A DNA stretch of 28,307 nucleotides, taken from UBA1723 sp045642085 (GTDB lineage: Bacteria; Bacteroidota; Bacteroidia; Bacteroidales; Paludibacteraceae). A program made the position numbers and the translations under genes. Location: contig JAZUIF010000109.1 in assembly GCA_045642085.1 (NCBI GenBank), positions 1-28,307 of the forward strand. Direction: 5' to 3'. Shown in pieces: positions 1 to 6,777 of the stretch. How positions within the stretch are numbered: the stretch's first letter is position 1; each line of letters begins with the position of its first letter. Under the pieces are notes generated by a model. The model was not told the DNA's origin. It worked only from the letters and a program-made list of their open reading frames with translations, and did no database searches.

Positions 1-2
1 CT

Positions 3-503
3 CCCGTCAATATCCAAAATGGTTTGGCGTATATCGGAGCTTTCAAAACTCCTACGCTTGGAGCCTATGTAGAGTGGTGGATTAATTGCCATTACGACGT
101 CACTAAAGATGTCGACGGTAATGAATCCCTCGTCTGCATTCTTGCTGGAAGCCCACTCTCAGGATGCAATACCTGTCTTTGTGCTAGTCCAGACGGAAGT
201 TCACAAAAACGTTCGATCTTAGATTTCAATGCATCTGCCAAATCATTCGCCGACATCAACCGTCGATATAAGGAGGCAAAGGAGAATTGTGAAGCGTATA
301 CATTGCAGGAGGTGGTTGATATCCTCACGTCGACTGAAATGACATTGGAAGATGAGTTCCAAACCAAGTTTTTGATTCAAGAAGGCAGATACAATGCGTT
401 GAAGTGGCATTATAACAAGCTGGAGGAGAGGTATGAGTCGCTTCAGGAAAAGTATGAAGCGATGCAGATCAGTCAGAGTCATAAAGATTATAGCTTTTTA
501 TAG
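3..503 (+). CDS. Hypothetical protein, C-terminal part (5' end outside window)
   Basis: The frame is open from the window edge, so the N-terminus is missing; a TTG at 24 is not a convincing start. About 167 residues are visible. The first half has a Cys cluster (CILAGSPLSGCNTCLC), which could bind metal or form disulfides. The last 60 residues are rich in E, K, L and Y in a heptad-like pattern and look like a coiled coil. I do not recognise the family. The gene converges on the AAA+ ATPase gene with a gap of only 9 bases and no clear terminator between them. It probably belongs to the same accessory region, but its link to the neighbours is unknown. Confidence 0.7.
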   Translation, partial: PVNIQNGLAYIGAFKTPTLGAYVEWWINCHYDVTKDVDGNESLVCILAGSPLSGCNTCLCASPDGSSQKRSILDFNASAKSFADINRRYKEAKENCEAYTLQEVVDILTSTEMTLEDEFQTKFLIQEGRYNALKWHYNKLEERYESLQEKYEAMQISQSHKDYSFL

Positions 504-512
504 TAAACCCAA

Positions 513-2255
513 TTATGCCCTGAATCCGACAATCGACCTACATTTCTTGTTATCGTCGAGAATTTCAGACATGCAATACTTTTCGATTTCTTCGATTCCA
601 GCAAGTCTTCCATTGAGAATATGGTCGACGGTACGTTTTCTTGCCACATTCTCAATCTGACCGCCAGAGAAATCAAACTTGGATGCAAGCCTCTTTGCTT
701 CACTCTCGCAAATGTCGTTAAGCATCGAACTCCATATTTTAGCCTTGACATCGGTATTGGGTTTGTCGAACTTGATCTTAAATAAGAAGCGTCGCTCGAA
801 GGCAGAATCTAGATTGCAAGTGAGGTTTGTTGTGGCTATGAGAATGCCGTCAAGATCTTCCATCTCTTGAAGTATGATATTCTGCATAGAGTTGTTCATT
901 TTGTCGACAGAATGCGAGATATCTTCAGTACGTTTGCTGATAATTCCGTCCGCCTCATTAAAGAATAGGATAGGCATGACATCTGAATTCTTGCATATGT
1001 CTCTATATTGTTCGAAGACTGCTTTGATGTTTTTCTCACTTTCGCCTACCCATTTGTCTCGTAGTCCGGCAATGTCTATCTGCATTATGTTTCTTCCCGT
1101 CTTTCGCGCGATCTGCAACACGGTTTCAGTCTTTCCAGTACCGGGTCCGCCATAGAATAGGCATGCGAACCCTTTTCTCATACCCTGTTCTTTAAGACGT
1201 TCCTGGATCGACGGGAGGTTTTCTTGGCTCAACAATGATGACAATCGATCGATTTGCCCTTGTTCAGATTGGTTGAAGAATAGCTCTTTCTCCTGAATAT
1301 CTGTAGATTTTTTTATGTATCTGTTGGCCTTTTGTGAATTCTTTGATTTTGCTTTGAAAGGAGTGTAATTGGATAGTAGGTTTTCCTTTGTTTTTCTTGT
1401 TAACACAAAACTCTCGGAATCAACAACACCTTCCTCGCATTTGTTTTCAATGAATCCGTTTTGAATTAGGAAATGTGAACCGTCTCTCAAATCAAATTTA
1501 ACCATTTCACATTCAAAATCAGCATGATATAGACTGTTGATTGTTTTGAAATCCAATCCTTCGTCTTTTGAATCCGCAAATTGTGCGTAGTTGAATACGA
1601 CCAACAACAAAAGCGATTGATCATGAATGTTCTTAAAGGAAAGAATTTCATTGCAAAGAGGAAGATCTGGATTGGCTTGGCATAGAGCGACCATCCATTC
1701 CTCATCATATTTGAATTCATAATTTATGTCTCTAATGTTTTTTTCAAGATGTCTTTCTAACTTTTTTACAAATTCTTGTTCAGAAAGTCCATCTATCTTC
1801 TCTGGTACAAATACCTCGTTTTTACGTAAGGCAGTGACCACTCCTGGCACAAGAGCAAATCCTTCACAACTGGCAAATCCTTCTCTTGCGATTCTATGGA
1901 TAACCCAGCGCTTTTTTACCAAATCTTCCATTTCATCAGAATAGACCATGACTGACAATCTCGAACATTTTAGAAAATCACCGAATTTTTTCCAAGACAT
2001 AGGCTCTCCAAACTCAATTAGAATTGCCAAGAATACCACTTGCATTTTTGTCATTTCCAATTGTTCGGAAAGGAACTCAATTGGTTGATTGTTTGTTCGC
2101 CAAAAATTATCGTTTAGAGTAGAACGTCTAGCTCTCTCAAGCACTTTATCCAATGCCGAGATCAAAGTGAAATGTTGATTTTCAACCTTATTCGGGTAAT
2201 TCATTCCGTCTTCTTCAAAGAAGATTGATCTTCTTTCATTACAATTCTTTTTCAT
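513..2255 (-). CDS. AAA+ ATPase with N-terminal helical region
   Basis: A protein of about 580 residues. The C-terminal third is a classical AAA+ module: Walker A GGPGTGKT near residue 370, Walker B region ILFFNEAD near 430, sensor 1 LIATTN near 473 and arginine-finger region FERRF near 487. In the Walker B box the usual Asp is Asn while the catalytic Glu is kept; I have the impression this NEAD form recurs in a subfamily of AAA proteins, so it need not mean inactivity. The N-terminal 300 residues look helical with possible winged-helix segments and may bind a substrate or partner. Starts: ATG at 2255 is used here; ATG at 2204 is an alternative, and TTG at 2264 is less likely. It faces away from the other accessory genes, but its promoter matches theirs in layout. 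Such ATPases remodel proteins or nucleoprotein complexes; the substrate here is unknown. Confidence 0.9.
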   Translation of the reverse strand: MKKNCNERRSIFFEEDGMNYPNKVENQHFTLISALDKVLERARRSTLNDNFWRTNNQPIEFLSEQLEMTKMQVVFLAILIEFGEPMSWKKFGDFLKCSRLSVMVYSDEMEDLVKKRWVIHRIAREGFASCEGFALVPGVVTALRKNEVFVPEKIDGLSEQEFVKKLERHLEKNIRDINYEFKYDEEWMVALCQANPDLPLCNEILSFKNIHDQSLLLLVVFNYAQFADSKDEGLDFKTINSLYHADFECEMVKFDLRDGSHFLIQNGFIENKCEEGVVDSESFVLTRKTKENLLSNYTPFKAKSKNSQKANRYIKKSTDIQEKELFFNQSEQGQIDRLSSLLSQENLPSIQERLKEQGMRKGFACLFYGGPGTGKTETVLQIARKTGRNIMQIDIAGLRDKWVGESEKNIKAVFEQYRDICKNSDVMPILFFNEADGIISKRTEDISHSVDKMNNSMQNIILQEMEDLDGILIATTNLTCNLDSAFERRFLFKIKFDKPNTDVKAKIWSSMLNDICESEAKRLASKFDFSGGQIENVARKRTVDHILNGRLAGIEEIEKYCMSEILDDNKKCRSIVGFRA

Positions 2256-2346
2256 ACGATTCAAATATTATAAATACAACTTATTCTACTGTATTGAATT
2301 TATTTAGACTCTAGGTTCCATGTCTTTACGCTTATAAAAACAAAAA

Positions 2347-2379
2347 GCAGTGTAAGAGTTTTTGTTTCTCTTACACTGC
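2347..2379 (-). promoter_or_regulatory. Inverted repeat at transcript start of AAA+ gene; possible terminator as well
   Basis: A perfect 12-bp inverted repeat (arms 2347-2358 and 2368-2379) with a 9-base loop. Read leftward it starts at the end of the putative -7 box at 2379-2386, as in the two other copies of this promoter. Leftward it is followed by TTTTTGTTTTT, so it could also terminate transcription arriving from the gene at 2467. Both roles are possible, and an attenuator in the AAA+ leader would combine them. Confidence 0.6.
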
Positions 2380-2430
2380 GAAAATACAGTAAACTATGCT
2401 TTACTTGAGATTCTGGGAAAAGTTAGGAAA
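2379..2430 (-). promoter_or_regulatory. Promoter copy C, in front of AAA+ ATPase
   Basis: On the minus strand: TTTCCT (2430-2425), four bases, TTTCCC (2420-2415), 28 bases, then TATTTTCG (2386-2379), one mismatch from TAnnTTTG. Spacing is identical to the promoters at 3745-3796 and 12912-12963. No TTG -33 element lies at the usual distance, so an activator on the direct repeats is plausible. The predicted leader to the ATG at 2255 is about 120 bases. Confidence 0.55.
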
Positions 2431-2466
2431 AAGGAGAGATCTACTTTGATGAGCAATTTTTCTCTC

Positions 2467-3075
2467 TCATTCGTATGGTTGAACATTGATGTGGTATTGC
2501 AAAAGTCTTCGTAATGGATCTCTCCTTATGTCAGTTCCTTTCCCTTCAAGAAAAAACAATATGATGTCAACAAAGTGAGGAAGACGACGTTCAAATTCAC
2601 TTCCAATACGATTAAAACCAATTTCCTTGTCAATCAACTCCATCAAATCTGTCGAACGAAATACATGGGAAAGATCCCTGATAAAGTTATTTGTTCTGTC
2701 GTCGTCGTCGTCGAAAAAAGTTGTTTTAAGAATTCGTCTTTGGTAGATATAGTCGTTCTGCATTTCAAGCAAATATCGCTCTGCTTCATCGTCAAGAAGT
2801 TTCTGCAAATGATATTTCAAATTGTCTGTCATTGTTATGGGCTTAAAATCACAATCTCTTAATATCAACCTATTTCTTACACTATGATCATAAGGTTCAA
2901 GAATTTCTGAATTGTCAAGATGTTCAAGAAGCTTATATTCCACATTCATCTGTATAAGGTTCTGAATCCCAACGATGGTTTCTGGATTGTTCTCTAATGC
3001 TTTTCTACATGCTTCACAAGCCATCCTTGTAATCTCACGACCATATTTGCGATCCATATTTCCAATCAAAATCAT
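2467..3075 (-). CDS. Hypothetical protein, paralog of the upstream gene
   Basis: 202 residues, no recognised family. The ATG at 3075 has a strong ribosome binding site (AAGGAGGG) about 6 bases upstream. The C-terminal 50 residues match those of the neighbour at 3125-3613: LPHFVDIILFF with a later RRDPLRRLL here, against LPQFVDMIMFF and NRDSLRRNL there. The two are therefore tandem duplicates that diverged most at the N-terminus. A DDDDD run is encoded by a (GTC)n tract on the plus strand near 2698-2713, a possible slippage site. There are no signal or membrane segments, so it is probably cytoplasmic. It lies 49 bases after its paralog and is likely co-transcribed with it. Confidence 0.8.
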   Translation of the reverse strand: MILIGNMDRKYGREITRMACEACRKALENNPETIVGIQNLIQMNVEYKLLEHLDNSEILEPYDHSVRNRLILRDCDFKPITMTDNLKYHLQKLLDDEAERYLLEMQNDYIYQRRILKTTFFDDDDDRTNNFIRDLSHVFRSTDLMELIDKEIGFNRIGSEFERRLPHFVDIILFFLEGKGTDIRRDPLRRLLQYHINVQPYE

Positions 3076-3124
3076 ATTCCCTCCTTTTTTATAAATCTAA
3101 TCTTCTTATAAAAACCTTATTCAT

Positions 3125-3613
3125 TTAAATTCGGTCAATCTTGATGACATTAGCCAAATTTCGTCTTAAAGAGTCTCTATTGATATTTGTTTGGTTTCTC
3201 TTTATAAAAAACATAATCATATCCACAAATTGCGGTAAACTATCAAAATTTTCTTCTACTTGTTTTATAATAATGCGTCTTTCAATCAAGCTCACAACTT
3301 CTTTGTTAGTATTGGCACAAGCCAATTCGTTAATAAAAAAATTGGTATTTTCCACGTTGTGATTAAAACAAAAATTCGTAAGCCTATTTGTATGGGCTAT
3401 GTATGTTTGCTTTACATTATTTAGAAAATCATTAGCTTTTCTTTTCAAATCATCTTCATTACATATGTCTTTATTTTCTTTTAGATACTCAAGAAGAGAG
3501 TATTGAAGATCTTGTCTCAAAAGATATGGTACATCCATCACAAATTTCTTATGATTATTCAAAGCATATAGACATGCCTTTAATTGTTCCTCCGTAAAAT
3601 TCAAGTTGAACAT
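3125..3613 (-). CDS. Hypothetical protein, first of a tandem paralog pair
   Basis: 162 residues, helical, no recognised family. The ATG at 3613 is preceded by AAAAGGAGG, a good ribosome binding site. The C-terminal segment (LPQFVDMIMFFIKRNQ, then NRDSLRRNLANV) is shared with the downstream gene at 2467-3075 and defines a small family. The N-terminal segment has a possible four-helix pattern (EEQLKACLYALNNHKK). Its promoter is a consensus TTG-N19-TACCTTTG, unlike the shared promoter of the AAA+ gene and acidic modules, so this pair may be expressed constitutively. That pattern would suit an immunity or antitoxin-like role, but this is a guess. Confidence 0.8.
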   Translation of the reverse strand: MFNLNFTEEQLKACLYALNNHKKFVMDVPYLLRQDLQYSLLEYLKENKDICNEDDLKRKANDFLNNVKQTYIAHTNRLTNFCFNHNVENTNFFINELACANTNKEVVSLIERRIIIKQVEENFDSLPQFVDMIMFFIKRNQTNINRDSLRRNLANVIKIDRI

Positions 3614-3644
3614 ATCAGCCTCCTTTTTATATTAAACCCTTCAG

Positions 3645-3674
3645 CAAAGGTATGGTTTTAAGAATATAATTCAA
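3645..3674 (-). promoter_or_regulatory. Promoter of the tandem paralog pair
   Basis: On the minus strand TTG (3674-3672), 19 bases, TACCTTTG (3652-3645). This is a full match to the Bacteroidetes primary sigma consensus, about 30 bases upstream of the ATG at 3613. Confidence 0.7.
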
Positions 3675-3744
3675 AAAGAAATGAAATGTCGTTTGACATA
3701 TTTATATGTAAGACACTTACGTCTGATTTATGAAAGAATCATTT

Positions 3745-3839
3745 TTTCCTGCTTTTTCCTAGATCAAATCGTGAATCTGAGAACATGATACCTTTGCATC
3801 AGAACAAAGGAAACAAACTCAGTTTGATCTCTTGTTCTG
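3745..3839 (+). promoter_or_regulatory. Promoter copy A with structured start region
   Basis: TTTCCT at 3745-3750 and 3755-3760, 28 bases, then TACCTTTG at 3789-3796. Just after it an inverted repeat has arms CAGAACAA (3800-3807) and TTGTTCTG (3832-3839) with a 24-base loop that contains a smaller hairpin (3814-3826). The block from the direct repeats to the right arm is shared with copy B at 12912-13006. There is no -33 TTG, so activator control is likely. It drives the gene at 4058. Confidence 0.75.
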
Positions 3840-4057
3840 AAGACGGGATGGTTGGTGAACTGTCATAACGCTTCTTTGACATACGATTTTTATTCGCCGA
3901 CAAGCAGGGACTCTCTTTTTTGATGTCCACGTGAAATTCAGACACGTAAGTTGTTCTGGATAAGGAATAGAGCCCCTCTGTTCTAATATAACCAAACCTT
4001 TCATTCTGACTGTGGAAATTCCACCGTCGGATATCATTAACCCTAAAACTTTTTGCA
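3840..4057 (+). other. Long 5' leader without a convincing gene
   Basis: About 220 bases between the structured start region and the first acidic gene; the matching stretch in copy B is only about 75 bases. It holds a second TTGTTCTG (3951-3958), identical to the right arm at 3832-3839, and a 13-base palindrome GTGGAAATTCCAC (4012-4024). A six-codon ORF begins at about 3847. A minus-strand open frame over this stretch has no supporting signals. Confidence 0.4.
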
Positions 4058-4453
4058 ATGAGAACAATTTGTTTTGACTATTGGTCTAACCTTCGTGAGT
4101 GTTGCGGAGGATCTGTAGGTGACAGAATATACATCGAGATGTCAGAAGAGGAAGAAACTCTTTTCCGTGATGCAGTAAAGAAGTTTAAGGAGGAGTTTGC
4201 AGATGATTTGTGCGAGTTCTTCCATGAGAATCTTCCAAAGAATCTTGCATGTCGACTTGAGGACTCTATCAACGACAGTTTTGATCGTCGTATGTTGGCG
4301 GATGCCGGATTAGACTATGACTGGATAGATGGTTTGATAACAGAAGATGAGTGGGATGAGATGAGCTGGGATGAGAGAGCTGATCTATACTTGAAGCTTA
4401 ATCCTTGCGACGACAGAGACTGGTATTATACGGATATCGAGATTATCAAATAA
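4058..4453 (+). CDS. Small acidic protein, family X copy 1
   Basis: 131 residues, about a quarter Asp or Glu, no membrane segment, unknown function. The start at 4058 is supported by alignment with the paralog at 13081: both have about 36 residues before the shared core. The core is YIEMSEEEETLFRDAVKKF, then a helical part ending ENLPKNLACRLED, against IYVSDDEVKLFYEAEKRF and SNLPSDLARRIEE in the paralog. A second motif, ITEDEWDEMSWDE, matches ITEERWNKLNNFE there. The same two motifs occur in the genes at 4534, 5284 and 13734. The charge would fit a DNA mimic or an immunity-type binding protein, but nothing in the sequence decides this. It is the first gene after promoter copy A. Confidence 0.75.
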   Translation: MRTICFDYWSNLRECCGGSVGDRIYIEMSEEEETLFRDAVKKFKEEFADDLCEFFHENLPKNLACRLEDSINDSFDRRMLADAGLDYDWIDGLITEDEWDEMSWDERADLYLKLNPCDDRDWYYTDIEIIK

Positions 4454-4469
4454 GTAAGACTAGAGGATA

Positions 4470-4492
4470 AAAGGATGCGAATGCAATCCTTT
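4470..4492 (+). repeat. 23-base exact repeat, intergenic copy; hairpin
   Basis: Identical over 23 bases to 14420-14442, which lies inside the coding sequence of the paralog at 13734 (codons for KDANAIL). Here it is between genes. It can fold as a stem of about 9 bp with one bulged A and a GAAT loop. In the matching frame it reads KDANAILSD and then stops at 4524, so it may be the tail of a deleted paralog. Confidence 0.7.
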
Positions 4493-4533
4493 CTGACCGA
4501 GGAGAAGAGATGTCTAAACTTTAGTAATATCAT

Positions 4534-5244
4534 ATGTTATACGAAGGTGACTCAAAATTTGAGTTTTTAGCCTTGCTCCACAAGTGGAACGAGGAAGTTG
4601 CCCAGGAGCATGTGGCAAACAAAACCAAAACAAGCTATTTCAGAATGGAATATGGCTTGTCAGATGATAATGAAGTTCTTGAGGCTTGTATCACTTTATC
4701 TGAAGAACAAGTATCAAAGTATAGGGCTTTCCAAGAGATGTGCAGGCAAAAGTTCATCGTGGATTTTCCTGATGCTTATGATGAGAATGGCTACCCTAAA
4801 GCCGACACGTGGGATAAGTATCTTCACGAATGCTATTCCTCTGCGAATTTTGTAGAAACATTGGAGGATGGCGAATCTGCACATGTCAGATTTGTCGACA
4901 TGGATCACCCATTTCATCAATACAGATTTTCTATGAACTTTTTGGATGGAAAGACTATTGTTGAGAGTGTTCCCGTATTCGTGAAAATTACTGAACAGCA
5001 ATACATCAGTTTATTGGTAAAGTATCTAGAAGGAGGTAATCATTGGGCGGCATTGACAAATGCACCTCATCGTAATGTCTTTAATGATATCATGGCTAAA
5101 TTCCCAGAAAGGAAGAATGGCTATGGAAGTTCCATTGGTTTGGATGAACTCAAAGAAGATGCGGAGGAAATCCTCGCAACCAAAGGAGAAGATCGACCAA
5201 GACACGACAGAAGTCCCAAATGGGGAATGATAAGATGGATTTGA
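4534..5244 (+). CDS. Acidic hypothetical protein, family Y copy 1
   Basis: 236 residues, soluble and acidic, no recognised family. It is clearly homologous to the protein at 13734. Shared blocks are LSEEQVSKYRAFQEMC against LSKEELAKYRAFQDKC, a DENG segment, RFVDMDHPF against RYVDLDHPV, and VKITEQQYISLLVKYL against IWITEDEYVQILADYL. The tail from about residue 215 is basic (RPRHDRSPKWG), unlike its paralog. The gene is 80 bases after the first acidic gene with no strong terminator and is probably in the same transcript. The VD(M/L)DHP motif with conserved Asp and His is the best candidate for an active or ligand site, but no enzyme family is implied. Confidence 0.75.
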   Translation: MLYEGDSKFEFLALLHKWNEEVAQEHVANKTKTSYFRMEYGLSDDNEVLEACITLSEEQVSKYRAFQEMCRQKFIVDFPDAYDENGYPKADTWDKYLHECYSSANFVETLEDGESAHVRFVDMDHPFHQYRFSMNFLDGKTIVESVPVFVKITEQQYISLLVKYLEGGNHWAALTNAPHRNVFNDIMAKFPERKNGYGSSIGLDELKEDAEEILATKGEDRPRHDRSPKWGMIRWI

Positions 5245-5283
5245 TTAAGCAATCTAATTAATAACTAATTAAAAATTACGAAG

Positions 5284-6261
5284 ATGAAAACAAAAGAATT
5301 TGATTTGGAACAAGCACGATTGATAGCAAATAGAATTGCATCTATTTATGTGGAGAAATTTCCTCGTGAAGTCTCTTATGAGTTAGCGACATCTGATGAA
5401 GAATCAGGAGATCACTTGCCGTTCTGCATTCATTTGAGCGATGCACAGCTTGATGTTATCCGTAAATACTACAAAATAGCAGAGGATGAAAAACGAAGTT
5501 TTGGGGAGGTTTTGAAATCTGATTTTCCCGACGTGGAGCGTGAGATTTTATCACATGATCCAAGTGCAGATTGTGTGGAATCTGTGGATATTAAAAATCC
5601 TGTAAAATTTACGAATTTTTCATTCTGTCAAATAAATGGAAAAGGTCAGATTACCAATCAAGGTATTAGAGGAATCACTCTTACTGACCAGATATTCAAG
5701 GAGCTACTTGTTGAATTGATGATTCATAAAAATAAGTATACTACGAATATGATGGCATACCAAAATTCCACACTGGCTAAGGAGATTATTTACAAGTTGG
5801 ATAATGCTGTCCATAATTGGCTTTTTGAAAACACTGAGCCAACGGTATATGATTTCCATGAACTAAAGTGCATTTGTGACAGTATCCTCAATCCATTTAA
5901 GGATATCCTTAATCTGTTTGATAGCACTAATAAGGAGATCAGAGATTTTGCTTTAGCTTATCAAGTGGAGGCAGCTGATGATGTGTTCTATTTTGAATCC
6001 AATGATGAATTTGTTCGTAGTTTTGGTATAAAATACGAAGGAACAAGCGTGGTGTTTTGGCAGCATAATATTTGCAGACTGGACATTGCAGATACGAATT
6101 ATGACGAGTTTAGCGTAGACGCTAATGCTGTTATCAAAAAGTTTGAGCTAAGTGGTCTGGAAGATATCTTTGCTTATTTGAAGGAAAAATTTAGCTCTGT
6201 AAGTGGTTATGAAAAATTAAAAAAAGAATTTGAAAATGAAAGTAGAAGAAAGAATTGCTGA
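5284..6261 (+). CDS. Hypothetical protein, divergent and longer family Y member
   Basis: 325 residues. The first 170 resemble the proteins at 4534 and 13734: CIHLSDAQLDVIRKYY matches the first motif, VESVDIKNPVKF sits where the relatives have VDxDHP, and GITLTDQIFKELLVELM matches the second motif. The VKITE-type strand and the helix after it are conserved in position though low in identity. Residues 180-325 are extra and have no match in the window. The segment SFGEVLKSDFPDVEREIL also resembles the family X stretch NLFDFLNSNLPSDLARRIE, which suggests that X and Y share one ancestral domain. It is 39 bases after the previous gene and overlaps the next by 26 bases, so translation may be coupled. 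Confidence 0.7.
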   Translation: MKTKEFDLEQARLIANRIASIYVEKFPREVSYELATSDEESGDHLPFCIHLSDAQLDVIRKYYKIAEDEKRSFGEVLKSDFPDVEREILSHDPSADCVESVDIKNPVKFTNFSFCQINGKGQITNQGIRGITLTDQIFKELLVELMIHKNKYTTNMMAYQNSTLAKEIIYKLDNAVHNWLFENTEPTVYDFHELKCICDSILNPFKDILNLFDSTNKEIRDFALAYQVEAADDVFYFESNDEFVRSFGIKYEGTSVVFWQHNICRLDIADTNYDEFSVDANAVIKKFELSGLEDIFAYLKEKFSSVSGYEKLKKEFENESRRKNC

Positions 6262-6652
6262 GTTGGAAGAACAAATAAACCAACATCAGTGCGAGATTGA
6301 ACGTTTGCAGTGTGAGATTATCTCTTTACAGACGGAAGCGTCGGGATATAAGGAAGGTACTTTTGTAATTTACTATTCTCATACTGAGTCTAGATTTTTT
6401 GGCCCAGACCAGAAAATTTACAATATCATGCAGTTATTAGAGATAGCGGAAAGAACAGATGATGGAGAAATCAGCTATCGTGTGCAGGAATATGACTATC
6501 TCTCTCCTGATATAGAGAAGGTTAAGTCTGCATTCTTTAAGGACTATAATGCCGGTGTCGCTAAAAAATATAGAAGATGCTATCGGGAAACAGATGTGTT
6601 CATCGAAGCTGTGCCTGTGAATAAGGTTAAGCAAAAAGATGATATATATTAA
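6236..6652 (+). CDS. Small coiled-coil protein
   Basis: 138 residues from ATG at 6236; a TTG at 6230 is the alternative. Residues 3-38 form a clear heptad coiled coil (RIAELEEQINQHQCEIERLQ). The rest is a mixed alpha/beta region with YYSHTESRFFGPDQ and many aromatic residues. No family recognised. The start lies inside the end of the upstream gene, so it belongs to the same operon, and a hairpin follows its stop. The coiled coil suggests that it dimerises or docks onto a larger partner such as the helicase-nuclease encoded next, but that is inference. Confidence 0.75.
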   Translation: MKVEERIAELEEQINQHQCEIERLQCEIISLQTEASGYKEGTFVIYYSHTESRFFGPDQKIYNIMQLLEIAERTDDGEISYRVQEYDYLSPDIEKVKSAFFKDYNAGVAKKYRRCYRETDVFIEAVPVNKVKQKDDIY

Positions 6653-6660
6653 AATATTTA

Positions 6661-6708
6661 TGCATGATGTCGTTATTACAACGGCATCATGCATAACTTA
6701 ATATTTTT
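6661..6708 (+). terminator. Hairpin terminator of the first acidic module
   Basis: A 14-bp stem (6661-6674 with 6680-6693, one G-T wobble) and a 5-base loop, followed after about 10 bases by TTTTT. The stem is very stable but the T run is displaced, so read-through into the next operon is possible. Confidence 0.6.
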
Positions 6709-6717
6709 CAAATATGT

Positions 6718-6747
6718 TTTGGATTACATGAAAAATATTTATCTTTC
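6718..6747 (+). promoter_or_regulatory. Likely promoter of the helicase-nuclease operon
   Basis: TTTG at 6718-6721, 18 bases, TATCTTTC at 6740-6747 (one mismatch from TAnnTTTG). The ATG at 6778 follows AAAAAAGGA. Neither the TTTCCY direct repeats nor the inverted-repeat start region of the flanking units is present here. Confidence 0.5.
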
Positions 6748-6777
6748 AAACAGTTTTGATTAAAAAAGGAATTTGAT

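Noticed and set aside
2347..2379. Hairpin read only as a terminator of the gene at 2467
   Set aside because: Its position at the end of promoter copy C matches the start-region repeats of copies A and B, so a leader or operator role is at least as likely; termination is kept as a second option.
3660..3710. TTTCCY-type direct repeats upstream of the tandem paralog promoter
   Set aside because: Only one near match (TTTCAT) at the right distance and no second hexamer; this promoter has a normal TTG -33 element instead.
3819..4067. Minus-strand open frame of 82 codons in the leader of the first acidic gene
   Set aside because: It covers the conserved leader and inverted-repeat arm, has no promoter or ribosome binding site, and has no recognisable protein features.
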